Notes under the pieces: generated by a model
Told to the model about the DNA's origin: nothing
The model's database searches: none
What the model saw: only the letters and a program-made list of their open reading frames with translations
DNA from: Aralia elata
Lineage: Eukaryota > Streptophyta > Magnoliopsida > Apiales > Araliaceae
Reading direction: 5' to 3'
Assembly: GCA_034770075.1 (NCBI GenBank)
Contig: CM068377.1
Location: forward strand, 55,732,275 to 55,796,274
Length of the DNA stretch: 64,000 bases
Made by a program: the position numbers and the translations under genes
In this document: positions 35,427 through 46,725 of the stretch, piece after piece
How the letters are laid out: each line of letters begins with the position of its first letter
Position numbering within the stretch: the stretch's first letter is position 1

Positions 35427-35490
35427 TCACTTGTTTACTTTGTCCTTGCCCTTAATAGTAGATGGTTCATTAACTCTCTCAACCTTAGCT
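35427..35490 (-). other. Lys/Gly-rich mini-frame after acceptor, LTR D
   Basis: After AACATTGCAG (acceptor G at 35490) the frame reads AKVERVNEPSTIKGKDKVNK and a TGA at 35427-35429. It aligns with LTR B over its whole length, in an LTR whose promoter half has been lost. Confidence 0.5.
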
Positions 35491-36609
35491 GCAATGTTAT
35501 TATGCAAGAGTGAGCAACAATTGCCCAACAAGTATAACCGTAACAATAATAATAACATGCGAATAATCAATGGATACAGGATAATTGAAGGCTCGGCTTT
35601 TGAATCAAGATTATAAAACAAGAATAAAAAGAACATCTGAGGGTCACAATACCACAAACAATGTCCTAAGTTATCAAATATTTCTACTTTAAACCTTTAA
35701 CAGTCGTAAGACTATATGGACCTTACTTCTCGTACTTAGGAGGATCAGCCCTCCGTACCATGTATTGTGCACAAACATCTCAACGCTAACGCGTAATATA
35801 ATCCCCTAGTAATAGGGTTGTTCGTCTCAGTTTGACATAAGAGTCTGCACCAAAAGAGGTTTGGTTTGAATTAACTTCAATTAAAAGTTCTAAAATTTAG
35901 AATGCTCATCAACAATGGGCTAGTCGAATCAAAAAGGGTTCGCTATCCATTTAAGGTTCAATAATATAATTGATATTTAAATCGAATAATGAATCTCAAA
36001 GTATACAATTGAACAAACATTGTATAACCGAAGTACTGCTTAAAAGAATTAGAACATCTCAATCAGAATTATATAATTGGATAATCAAGAGTAAGAAACT
36101 TGATCAACATAAGTATATAATTTATGAACTTGATCAATGTAAAAATAAGGTTTAGAAACTTGCGTAATTGAAATCAAGTTAGAGTAAGGAAACTTGAGTA
36201 ATTGAAATCAAGTTAGAGTAAAGAAACTTACCTCGTGCGTAGATTACACTTTTACTATTCACGTTCCTCAATTAATCCTACATACCATTTCAAGTCGCGA
36301 TACCAATTAATTATAACACAATTAGCATCATGAGTATATTCTCTTTTATCTTAACTTAACTTTAAGTCTGATTATAGTAATCACATTCACAACATTAACT
36401 CTTAAACACATTATTAAACTTTACAAATAACTAGTTTAAATACGCAATCGACTTACCCATTAATCTCTTAAAAACATCATTGACATGTTGTTAATATGTT
36501 TTAACATCAAAATATATGATTATTACATTTTCATGTTCATTAGATTAGGTTACAATTACATTCTCTGGACTTGAACACTTAAATAAAATTTTCTGGCCAA
36601 TCTGCTAAA

Positions 36610-36740
36610 CGGCGCGGCCGCGTCGCTTTTGTTCTTGGCACCAGCGTGGCCGCGCTGGTGTGCCTGAACACTGGATCTGGTCTGCATGTGGCGCGGCCGC
36701 ACCACTTTTGTTCTTAGCACCAGCGCGGCCGCGCTAGTGC
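36610..36740. repeat. GCGGCCGC cassette pair in LTR D
   Basis: Two copies of a roughly 100-bp spaced cassette: GGCGCGGCCGC, then TTTTGTTCTTGGCACCAGCG, then GGCCGCGCTGG. Same GC-rich core as LTR A, though the spacers differ. Confidence 0.8.
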
Positions 36741-37467
36741 GCAAACTCAGATACTGAAGTTCGCTATACAGACTATGCTACAAACCAAAATTCATGTATT
36801 CTTCGCTTAAAGTCCAAATCAACCAAACTCAAATGATACAAACTTTATAGAACTAAATCCAACATATACACAATGATTCTAACAATATAAACAACCTAAA
36901 CAACTAAATTAAAGGCCAAAATTCACTGTTCATGTTCTATTTTCATATTTGACACATTTAGCGAAATCAATCACTATGAACTCGTTTCTTAACCAAATTA
37001 ACTGCTCCCATGTTCATAAGGCCATGTTTGGTTTGTCACTTTAAGCTCCTATTTGGTTTATTTTAATTAACTTGTTTATTATAAAGTTTATTTGTCATAC
37101 TTTAATAATCAAATTATATTATTTAATTTCAATTAAATAAAAATCACTACTACTCATTAAATTAAATTATCACATAATTAAAATTCTCATTTATTTAATT
37201 ATGATAAATCAATAAATCTCTAATTAATTATTAAATTAATTCGAACACATCACAATTAATAAACAACTCATTTAATTTAATCATCCCAACTAAATTCACA
37301 CTTTGCACTATAAAATTATTTCACATTAATATAATCAAAGTAACACATGTAATTAAATTAATCTATAATAATTTCATCAAATATTTATTTAACTCAATAA
37401 ATAAATCTATACAAATATTTATTTAATTCAATAAATATTTAAAGATTAAATATAAAATTCTCGTTCG

Positions 37468-37902
37468 TTACAAGTAATCACATGCATGAAGGGAATTTAT
37501 CTTGTCATGAATTAATTGATCAGGAAGTTGATGAATTAGTGGGCTTGGACCTTCAATTTCCGTCTGAAAACCTTCATTTTCTCCAACCTCAAAGACAATA
37601 GGATCATTATCTTGCTGAATCTGCAAATGGTTTTGATAGCCCTTTTTCTCTTCAAACTCCACAATTGCATCATCTAGATCATATTCCGACTCCATGGTCT
37701 TCGTTGATACACAGAAGTAGTCCTCTTCTTGGGTATAACCATAAACTAGAACTTTTTGATCATGCCTTGGATCAGATTTTGCACGAGATTGTCTCTAAGC
37801 TTCAAACCATTTAGCCATGGAAGCCGAAAACTCTGAAACAAATTTGTCAAGAGCGACTTGAATGGGATCAGATTCCACCGCATCTCTCAATAAAAGTACC
37901 AT
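37468..37902 (-). pseudogene. Truncated reading frame of unknown family, cut by LTR D
   Basis: An ATG at 37902 opens 35 codons (MVLLLRDAVESDPIQVALDK...ASMAKWFEA), then TAG at 37795-37797, then the same frame stays open through RQSRAKSDPRHDQKVLVYGY... and MESEYDLDDAIVEFEEKK to a stop created by the first bases of LTR D. So it is about 144 codons with one internal stop, and the 3' remainder is lost to the insertion. Acidic and hydrophilic, no membrane segment, no motif I recognise. Context suggests an old gene piece or the start of another element's gag. The bases upstream (37903-38164) are AT-rich with no clear promoter. Confidence 0.45.
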
Positions 37903-38164
37903 TGTTACCGATTTATAGTCTCAGGTAGACTTTAAAAGGAATTATAGGGAAAGAGAGAAAGAATGATAGATCGGAGAAGAAGTTTTAATTCATTTTCATT
38001 TGATACCCACTTCTTTACAATGATAGAGTTATATAATAACACTGAAAAAATTGAAACTAATCCTACCCATTGATTGAAAACACCTAAAAGAATTAATCTT
38101 AACCTCCCATTTTATTTAATACACCTCTCAATTATGTAATCCGTAACACATATATTTGTGAGCA

Positions 38165-38650
38165 AATGTTGTGTTTAGTTGGTGGGAATATAATAAAATT
38201 AGATGGGAATGGAATCACCATTCCTTAAGTAATGACTTTTGGTCTGTTTGGTTGATCAAGAATGGAATATCTATTCCATTACCCATTTCATTCTCACCAA
38301 TTGATTCCTTCCTAGATGGGTGGGTTTAACATATTTAATTATAACTTTACATACATTTGTGACCAAAGTATCTTACAAATTTATATATTTAAATTTTTAC
38401 TCTCTCTAGAAAATTTTCTCACTCTTTTTCTTTTTTCACTTTCTCTCTAGAAAATTTTCAGAGAATTTTTTCACTTTTTCTTTCTTTTTTCCCATCTATC
38501 TAGATTTCTGTATTTTCTCTCTAAAAAAATTTCGCATTCCCTTTCTAAAAACCTTTTACTTTCTCTCATTAATTTTTTTTTTTCACTTCCATGGTTCTGT
38601 TGTCCACTCCATTCAATCCGAATTAAGGAATGGGAACTAAACACAACATT
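38165..38650. mobile_element. Candidate MITE
   Basis: 486 bp bounded by a perfect 16-bp terminal inverted repeat AATGTTGTGTTTAGTT (38165-38180 and 38635-38650). The interior has GGGAATGGAAT/ATTCCATT stretches that fold on themselves and no coding capacity. I cannot see an unambiguous target duplication, so the exact ends and superfamily are open. Confidence 0.5.
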
Positions 38651-39393
38651 AATAACTTTGATTATCAAGGCTTGTAGAAACTAGAAAGCACTCTAATGGC
38701 AATATTCCTTCTGTATACTTTCCACCCAAATAACGTATCTTGTTGGACCAAGTCAAAAGTTGACTTAGTGGGTACTAACCACCAACCTGTTCGGATCCTC
38801 CATGGGTGTGCAAGTTGAGTTACCAAACCCAAAGTCCATCAATCATCAACGCCACCTCATTGCGAATTGCTTTATTATTTTAAATTTTTAATCAAAATAA
38901 CTTTATTTTCAGTTTTCCATAAACAAAGATGAGAAAAAATTTCCAAAACAGTCATGTCATGAGTTCTTTATCTAGTGTGAAAATTAACACATTCTCGCAT
39001 TTCCAGTACTTGTTTGCATTAATTTGTATGGTCTCAGACCAATGCCTGGAAAAATCCTTTTGCAGCTATATGTTTAGTGAAGAATCTTGGCATATGCATT
39101 GAGAAGTTCTCCGATAATAACTGAGGAGTAATTAAGGATGTTGAATATAATCAAATTCGGAAGATAATTTAAATTTTGCATTATAAAGAAAGTTGTCAAT
39201 TTACTAGAAATGTGAAATCAAAAAGAGTTTTGCTACATATGACAATTTATGTCGATAGTAAATATCGACATACTTAGATACATTAAATATAAAAGAATTA
39301 AGAAGGATCTCACATTAATTTATTTTATCTTATTGCTTACAATTTCACGTTAGTCGCAATTTTACTTCGTTATGAAATTTGTCAACATATAAA
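38651..39393. other. Non-coding stretch downstream of the host gene
   Basis: AT-rich, no convincing frame. Two small palindromes: GTCAAAAGTTGAC (38753-38765) and TATGTCGATAGTAAATATCGA (about 39249-39273). It may contain the 3' UTR of the gene ending at 39394. Confidence 0.5.
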
Positions 39394-39957
39394 TCATTTC
39401 TCAATCCAAGAATACAAAGAAGAAATTGAATGAGTTAAGACGACCCAAAACATTAATGATAATGCAGAAGGTGCTGGCAGCAACCACGACAAATATCTAA
39501 ACTGTAAACACTTGGCAATCGAGAAATTTAAAAACTTAATAAGCAAAGTGATGATGACATCTTGAAGGCTCTTCACTGCAATTTCAGGTATTTCAACTGC
39601 ATATTTAAATATAAGAATATCAAACAATGGAGTCTATTTAAATATAACTTAAGTTCTGTTTGACAACTCAATTTCAAGTTTTGAAATTGAAGTTGAGCGT
39701 CAAATTTTAACTAAATTTCAATTTCATAATGAAAATGTGCTATCAAATCCTAATTCCGAAACTTAGTATTGAATTACAACTTTACGACATTGAAGAAAAA
39801 AGAATTCCCACTCACCAATTATATTCTCGTAGCTGCTTGTTGTATCCTCCTCCAAGTATAAGCCAGGATTGAGAATTATGCCAATTGCCAAGAGGGCATA
39901 ACACCAAATAGTACCTATTCTGACTAACTTCTTAGACTCTTGTTTTTTGGACTCCAT
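39394..39957 (-). CDS. Two-exon gene for a small membrane protein, unknown function
   Basis: Exon 1 runs 39957-39816 from ATG (MESKKQESKKLVRIG); a frame extending to 39987 begins with TTG and is not used. Donor ATTG/GTGAGT at 39816/39815; acceptor AAATATGCAG/TTGAAA at 39597/39596; intron 219 bp, phase 1, and the frame is kept across it. Exon 2 ends with TGA at 39394. The product is 114 residues: a basic N-terminus, a hydrophobic segment (about 14-34, IGTIWCYALLAIGIILNPGL), an acidic loop, an amphipathic middle, and a second hydrophobic segment (about 82-108, containing LPAPSALSLMFWVVL). Strong TATA at 40028-40036. I do not recognise the family. It is the only frame in the window with a gene-like promoter, splice sites and single-copy appearance. 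Confidence 0.6.
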
Positions 39958-40027
39958 TTCCCCTCCTCCTTGTGTTCTGTTTCTCAATCTATTTAATTGA
40001 TTAAATATTATTCCAAGTACAAGGTTA

Positions 40028-40036
40028 TATATAGCT
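40028..40036 (-). promoter_or_regulatory. TATA box of the two-exon gene
   Basis: GCTATATATAACC on the minus strand, about 75 bp upstream of the ATG at 39957, leaving a 5' UTR of roughly 40-50 bases. Confidence 0.6.
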
Positions 40037-40039
40037 GTT

Positions 40040-40740
40040 TTGGATCAGCTAATTCTTGTTCAACACGCTCTATGATTAATTAGGGTGGCAAGACTCTTCA
40101 GTTGACTTGGTTTTGATTTGAATACTTCAAAGCAAATATATTCCAAGAAACTGATGAAACTCAACATCTAGATAAAAATAACTAGATTCTTGCATAGGAC
40201 GTGAAGAACCTTCCGTTAATCTGTGATGAATCTTGTTTGTAATTTTTAGTGTCAAAATTTATTCTAATTAAATATATTATCTCATCTATTGTCTCATTCA
40301 TGTATTCAGGGACGAAGCTGTCTTAGGCTTAGGGTCGGGCTATCTTGAGATTTTTGAAAATAAAAATAAAAATTTAAGCTTTTAATGAATTATTAAAAAA
40401 TATAATATTCTTTGAAAAAACTATAAGAAAGTATTGTTTGGGTTTCCACTTTTTTTAGATGTTTATTCCGATGATTAAAATTAATAACATTTAATAGATT
40501 GGTAAATGAAAAATATTTAATTATAATCTTTTCCATAGGATTTATATTATAAGTATATTTATGTACTTTAATTTTTTATTTTGAAAACTTTCACCAAAAT
40601 TTTTTTTTTCACTTATTGAATTAATTTATCATGTGAACTTGATAATCAAATATCAAGTTTAAATAAATTTGATTCATAAAACAATATAAAACTAAAATGA
40701 ATAAAACAAAACTTTGTCCTCCTAAATAGAAGCAAAAACA
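40040..40740. other. Intergenic AT-rich sequence
   Basis: No frame, repeat boundary or RNA recognised. CAGGGACGAAGC at about 40309 resembles one end of a hAT-type element, but no matching right end was found. Confidence 0.4.
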
Positions 40741-42140
40741 GCTAGTTTATTTGGTTAAAGGCTTTGTCCAATTTCTCCCTAAAACAAAAGGAGTACCTTA
40801 CGGACATTACCTTCGGCCGAAAAGTTGGCAAAATAAATTATAAACCAGTCTATTGCCCTTCTAGATCAGCAAGTATTCTTCTCATTTGATTTTTATGGGC
40901 TTAACATTGGCATATTTGGTTTAGTAGAAAAATGAGGCCATATCCTATCTCTTGCCATGGGCTTAACAAATTTGAAATTGGTGGTCATTCCACCTTTCCC
41001 CCCTTTCGGCCGAAAATGCTAGATTAAATGGGCTGATCTTGGCCTTTAAATTCAAATTAAATTGATCTTAGCCAGTGAAAATATTTTCGATAAAAATATC
41101 CTTGGAGCCTTATATTTTGCCTATAAATGCAAGGTCTCCCATTCATTTCAATTCACTAATTCACAAATATTCATTAGCTTGATAAGCTTAAATCTCCTTA
41201 AATACATTTTCTAAAACTTTCAATAAATCTCTTCCGAGTAAAATTACAATCAATTTTTTTAAAAAAAATTAGTCAAAAACTTTCTGAGATATGTTTTTAA
41301 AGTTATATAATTTGTTTATATCTTAGCTGTTATATTTATTCTATCAAGTAGTATTTAAGTGAGTTAATTTTTTATACTTGATAGTTGATATAATATATTG
41401 CAAGTATTTGTGCTTATGAACTTGATTTATACTTGTGATACTGTTATGAAAGTTATCTAAACTTTTATACTTATGATCTGAAAATTTATATTTGCTTATT
41501 TTAAAAGTAAAAATCTGTTGTATAAAAGTTACTTTTATATCTATACTGATACATATATATCTGTTTATATACAAAATATCTGTCTTACACACACACTTTA
41601 ATTAAAAAGAGATTTGAAAGTTAGTTTATTTTTATGTATCTGTGAGAAAGAAAGTAATTCTTTATCCAAGATCAGAATTTTAGAGAGCTCAACGAGTAAT
41701 TAGGTCTCTAGTGCACTTGTGTGGATATCGAAAGAGAGACTTCTGTTTCAAGATCAGATCTAAAAAATAGAAGTGAACTCAAGTAACAGGTATAACTAGA
41801 TTTGAGGAAGCAACAATGAGCTACTGTCCAAGATAATTAGTTGTAGAATAATTGAAGTTGAATTAAAAATTTGTAAAGATTTCTCTACCTGTAAAATGAG
41901 CTATTTATTATTGATAATAATAGGATCTCAAGTTCTGTAGAAAAGGTTAAGACTGAACGTAGAAACATATGTATGTTGTATGTTATGAACCATCTAAATT
42001 TTTGTGTCTCGTATAATTGATTTATTTGTCTTTTATTTATCTTACATATCTCTTAGAATAAATGTAATTACTTCTCAAAAAGGCTAAGGTAAAATTTTCA
42101 ATGGTAATAATTTATTCAACCCCTTTTAGATTATTATTAC
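40741..42140 (+). mobile_element. Probable remnant of a retroelement LTR/leader
   Basis: Contains a promoter-like TTGCCTATAAATGCAAGG (about 41118-41135), a long leader without frames, and near its end the phrase TTATTCAACCCCTTTTAGAT (about 42112-42131), which resembles the U5 end of some plant copia LTRs. Two TTCGGCCGAAAA palindromes (about 40813 and 41006) lie upstream of the TATA. No border, PBS or duplicated end could be defined, so class is uncertain. 42141-42310 is featureless up to element E. Confidence 0.35.
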
Positions 42141-42624
42141 CCTTCAAGTATTTTCTCTCTTTCGAATTTAAGAGTTATTTTAATTCTTTTTAAGTAAATG
42201 TGAAATACAAGCAAATTCATAAATATATCACTCTTCCTAGTTCATTATATAAATATTAAATTTTATGGTCTATATCTACTCCACTTTATGTACTATAAAG
42301 GATTCATATATGTGATATTTCAGACCTTGATAAGATTCGTATATATAAATTATGTGATTATTAAATAAAATTTCTTATTCCGACTCTGTGTTATGTGATT
42401 GTATACTCTAATGAAGAATTATGTCAAATAAAATTATTTTTTTCGAAGTTGCTTAGTTGTGCTTACACTGACAAAGTGATTTGTCGTGCTTTCCACGATT
42501 TCATTGAGAAGCATCCCGACAAATTATTTTCAGTAAGCTGTTGTGTTGTACTTGGGAATGACAAAGTGATTTGTCATGCTTCGAAGTTAATATAATAATA
42601 TATTAACTGATAAAAACCTAAATA

Positions 42625-42905
42625 AGTTAATTAGGGTTAAAAATGATAAGTTGAATTATAAACCCTAATTATAAAACCCTAATTGACAACCGTCACCCGA
42701 ATTAGCGAACCGAGACCTTAATTAATGCAGAAGAACCCTAATTGATATAATTAGATCCTAAGTAATGAAACATAATATAAATTATGAATCATTAAAGTTA
42801 AAATTAAACCTTAATTGAAGGATTGAAACCATAAATCATAATTTGTAAAAACCCAACCTTAAATCAAAACCCTAAACCCTAATTTAAAGCCCTAAACCTT
42901 AATTA
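42625..42905 (+). repeat. Telomere-like CCCTAAA/CCCTAAT motif cluster in LTR E
   Basis: More than ten interspersed AACCCTAA-type words including AACCCTAAACCCTAA. They are dispersed, not a true tandem array, and recur in the 3' LTR (about 60485-60770). This is a property of the LTR upstream of its TATA box. Confidence 0.7.
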
Positions 42906-43309
42906 TAAAGTTTAAACTCAATTAAGGTAGTACTAAACATAATTAAGTTATCCTAAACATGAATTACAAAACCCCAATATCAATTAGTGTGAATTAAACC
43001 TAAATTAAGTAAACTAACCAATTAAAAAACTTGTACGAGTGCTAGCTTGTGTCCAACACACTCCAGCACAAGTATGAGGCTAAGATCAGATCACAAGTAG
43101 CACAAGTTCAGTTGTAAGATCTTTGTGGAGGCAAAAATGGGTGAAAAGTCCATAAAAGCCCTAATCTTGCAATTCTATAAATAGCCCAAGCCTCTGATCA
43201 TTAAACCTACGAATTTACAAGTTCAAACACTCACAAATACAGTCTAGATAACATCCAAGTGAAGTTCCAATCAGATCCTAACAATCAGATCAAGAATTTG
43301 CTCAAGAAG

Positions 43310-45103
43310 GTAAATATATTATTCACACTTGTAGATCTTTGATGCTTTGTTCAAAATTTTGTTTTAATGTTTAGGAATACTTAATAACATGTTATTTAGT
43401 CATGTGGGTTGTTATAACATGAATCCATAACACCTAAATGCATAAAAATGACGAAATTAGTAAACTGTCAAAGGCAGTCAAGAACAGTCTGACAAGCAAG
43501 TTTGTTAGACATTTTGATCTTCTTAGGTTGTTTGTTTGATCTGTTTTAAAGCATGTATTTGTAGTTTGCCATGAGGTTAACAATTGGGAACTAGAATCAC
43601 ACTAACAGAATCAATGAATTGAAACTTATTAATAGTCAAAACTCGTTGACCGACCATGGAAAACTCATTTTTGGCTAACCGAGAAACCTCAAGAACAGTA
43701 TGAACCAGGTAGTTTGACTGGATTTAATTGAGCATCATATGATGTTTTTTTTATCTCAAACAAAGTGTGTCATTATACCTTGCCATAAGTACTACACCTA
43801 CAAACAAAAATCAAACCTAAATAATTAACCAACTGGAAATTAAATCTAGTCAAAACTCCCTCCCCGGCCATGATCGGCTGTTCTTCCTTAGCTCAAGAAC
43901 ACCTTTAGCGACGCCAGACTGTCGCGATAGCCTTTTGCGATGGTATTGATTAAAAATTAATAATAATTAATAAATTAGAAATAATTAGTAAATAATTATT
44001 AATAATTAAATGATAAAAATTCATTTTAAATTATATTAATTAAATTTTAATATTTTAACATAAATTTCATTAATAATTTAATTTAATTAAATATTAATGA
44101 TAATAAATCATTTAATAATTATATTAAATAAATCATTTAAAAATGATATTAAAGTATTAAAATTGTTATAAATGATAAATAAATCATGTAAACAATATAC
44201 TAAATTTCTAAAATTATTATCCATGATAATTAAATCATTTAAATGTTATATTAACTTCTTAAAATTATTATAAATGATAATTAAATCATTTAAAAATACT
44301 ACCAAACTTGTAAAATTATTATAAATGATAATTAAATCATTTAAAAATAATATTAAGATTCTAAAAATATTATAAATGATAATTAAATTATCTAAGTATA
44401 TTAAGCTTTTAAATAAAGTTTTATTAATAAACCTACGTATTTAATTATCTAATAACGCGATCGAAAGGCTGAATCAACGCCGAACCTTAACGATACTTGA
44501 CTAGTTCAATTCGATACATGTTATTATAAATTCTAACGCTTACTATTGGTATAAATAGAAATAAATAGACTACGTGACGCTGATAAACTGCTTAAACTAG
44601 ACGTACTATGCACAGGCAAGTCTCGAAACCTTGTTACCTTTATGCAAGTCTTTTACATCTTGCTATCAATTGTTGTGAAGTTATTGCTTCTTGATTCAAC
44701 ATAACTTAAGAAATGAATCATTATTCATATATTGTTATCAGAGCATAAATTGTTGTGTCAAACTAAATTATTTGGTACGACATCTTATACTGAGTATACA
44801 AACACCCTTTTTAGGGATGTTATTGTCGATAATATATTGACATCAAGTGTAGTTGGGCACGATTAGGATGGTATGCATACTCCTAGGATATCGAATAGGC
44901 TGGTGCCCTATAAGATATCTGAACAAAGCTTTTCTAAGTCATTAAAGATTGATAGAACTGGTTAAAACACATGGTTCATGTACTGAACCCTCAGTTAGGC
45001 AAAATCTTTGAACTTCCTTCAAATCAAACACATTGTGTTTACATTTTTGAATAAACTTGCTGAGTATTTTGTAGCTCATCGTTGCATAAACTTTCATTTG
45101 CAG
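43310..45103 (+). other. Proposed LTR-internal intron, element E 5' LTR
   Basis: Donor AAGAAG/GTAAATATA, acceptor CATTTGCAG/TTTTAG; upstream GTAGCTCATCGTTGC keeps the branch site as CTCAT. About 1.8 kb. The donor is kept in the 3' LTR (61156/61157). Confidence 0.5.
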
Positions 45104-45738
45104 TTTTAGATGGTAATCCCGGAACTTCAGGGACGAATAATGGAAAGAGGCCGTGTTAATTAGTATTATCTTACTGTTTTAATAAATTCAAGTCTTATAA
45201 GAACTTTGTTATAATAAGAACATGGTACTGAGAATGATGTAACCGAACTTAAAGTTATGAAATATATATTATCATCTTTTGGTATATCAATTGCGTTATA
45301 TTTACATTCTTAGATAAGTTAGAAAGTAGTATTGATTTAGTACAATATCTATATGAACTATACATCTGAATGAGGGTATTTGAATGATATTGGGAGTTCT
45401 GTAAGCACTGAGGTTACACTTAATGAGTGCCGATAAGGTGCCACCTTTACCAAAATAAGCCCCTTGGTTCCAAGAACAATCTTATCATTAATACTGTGAA
45501 TGTCAGATAGATAGAAACTATTGATATGAAAGAGATATCCATAAGATATAAATTTATACATCCAAGTGAGGGTATCCAAACATAGTTAGTGTTTTGACGA
45601 GAATTACTATCTGTTATAGGACATTGTGAACCTTGGATAAATAAAAGTTATACATTATGGAATATTTATAGTTGATTAGTTTAACGTGAGCACCAAATCT
45701 GCTATAGGGAGTGTAGAGAATTTGGGGGCATCACGTTT

Positions 45739-45751
45739 TGGTATCAGAGCC
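45739..45751 (+). other. Primer-binding site of element E
   Basis: TGGTATCAGAGCC, the initiator Met-tRNA complement, three bases past the LTR end. Confidence 0.95.
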
Positions 45752-45897
45752 TTAGACTATAGCTCTAAGGTAGGGAGTGCCTTAGGATATAGTCTGTTAG
45801 AGATAGTAAAAGTAGGATTTGACATGCGCGTAAAAGAGTTCGTAAAATAAGCAATACACATAAGCTAACCTTAAAAGCTTTATATTTATGTGTAAAT

Positions 45898-46489
45898 ATG
45901 TTTTACTATAATACTAAACAAGTAAAATTCTTTTGTGGGATGACAGATCGTGATTGGGAAGACCTTCTAGTATTGTTAGATCTACCTATGGGAGAGTTTG
46001 AGACAGATAGTGACCCAGAGGAGGATCCTGAGGAGGAGGAGGAGGAGTTGATAATGGCAGAATTAGATGAGGATCCTATAGAAGGTCAGTTGATAGATCC
46101 CGAGGAAGAGGTATTGGATGAGGATCTTGGAGCATGGCAGTTGATGATTGTAGAAAGGCATAAGGAAATAGTTACAGCAGTGATTCAACAGTCAACAGAG
46201 GACGTGGAGGCTGCTAATTTTAGGACAAATATAGCAGCATGACTGCTAGAGGTAGAGAGGGACACCACCAGACGTCTTAGGACACTGCTCTAGAATGCTC
46301 AAGGGGAAAAGTAGGGTGTGCAAATTCAGTTAGACCGAGTTGCCAAAGGATGTTGTAACTTGTTCAACGAATTAGAACGTCGAGTAATTAGATATCCGGT
46401 GGAAGATAAGAAGGTGGACTATCTTATAAATCAATCAGTGGTATGCCACATGATCCAAGATTCCTATGATGAGGCGCGTGGTTGTTAAG
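45898..46489 (+). pseudogene. Extra frame upstream of gag, element E, three internal stops
   Basis: Open for 114 codons from the ATG at 45898 (the internal Met at about 45940, MTDRDWEDLL, may be the true start), then continuing in the same frame to a TAA at 46487-46489 across TGA 46240-46242 and two TAG codons (about 46291 and 46312), each explicable by one C-to-T change. The N-terminal part is extremely acidic (EEDPEEEEEELIMAELDED); the C-terminal part is Leu/Arg/Glu-rich and helix-like. Same position and strand as the coiled-coil frame of element 2; direct sequence similarity is weak. Function unknown. 46490-46725 is non-coding and ends TTTATTTATAG just before the gag start. Confidence 0.65.
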
Positions 46490-46725
46490 TATGGGATAGT
46501 ACTTAGGGTTACTTTCAGTAGTGTGTACTATAAAAATTTTGGTTGTAAATAGGGAATCCTTTGTATTAGCTAGTGGTAGTATAAACTACTAGTCGGATAT
46601 GTAAACTTTCAGCATGTAATATACAAATTATATTTGTAAAAATCAAGTTGTTAACTCTATGTGCGGTATATATTTGCATTTATACTTGTCTTATTTATAC
46701 TTGTCTTTCCTTTATTTATAGAATT

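Larger units (their letters stand above)
3104..37472 (-). mobile_element. Solo LTR D, split by LTR B
   Basis: Two pieces, 3104-3167 and 35221-37472, join across the B insertion. Read on the minus strand the LTR starts TGTAACGAACGAGAATTTT at 37472 and ends GGTGGTGTCACA at 3104, the family termini. Net length is about 2.3 kb. The right flank is AGTAA (37473-37477). On the left only AA (3102-3103) is visible before LTR A, which fits the last two bases of the same TSD if A inserted into it. It has the GC-rich cassettes (36610-36740), the branch-site/acceptor block and the Lys/Gly-rich mini-frame (35489-35427). I do not find the TATA/leader/donor part; comparison with LTR B suggests it was deleted. 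No PBS or PPT adjoins it, hence solo LTR. Confidence 0.8.
42311..45735 (+). repeat. Element E 5' LTR
   Basis: 3425 bp, starting TGTGATATTTCAG and ending TTTGGGGGCATCACG (last base mutated from A). TATA (TTCTATAAATAGCCC) near 43175-43183, donor CTCAAGAAG/GTAAAT at 43309/43310, acceptor TTTCATTTGCAG at 45103, short frame ending GKRPC-TAA at 45157-45159. The stretch 42625-42905 is rich in CCCTAAA/CCCTAAT. Small frames at 42395-42595 and 45358-45579 show no coding signal. Confidence 0.92.

Noticed and set aside
35970..36155. 61-codon plus-strand frame in LTR D
   Set aside because: AT-rich chance frame antisense to the LTR; includes a short local duplication around AAACTTG.
39650..39780. A possible small MITE in the intron of the two-exon gene
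   Set aside because: The ends show only weak inverted similarity and no duplication.
40309..40330. CAGGGACGAAGC as a hAT transposon end
   Set aside because: No matching inverted end or target duplication found within several kilobases.
42395..42595. 66-codon frame in E 5' LTR, repeated at 60250-60453
   Set aside because: Part of the LTR upstream of the TATA box; differences between copies do not respect codon positions.
45358..45579. 73-codon minus-strand frame
   Set aside because: Lies in the U5 end of LTR E; no coding features.
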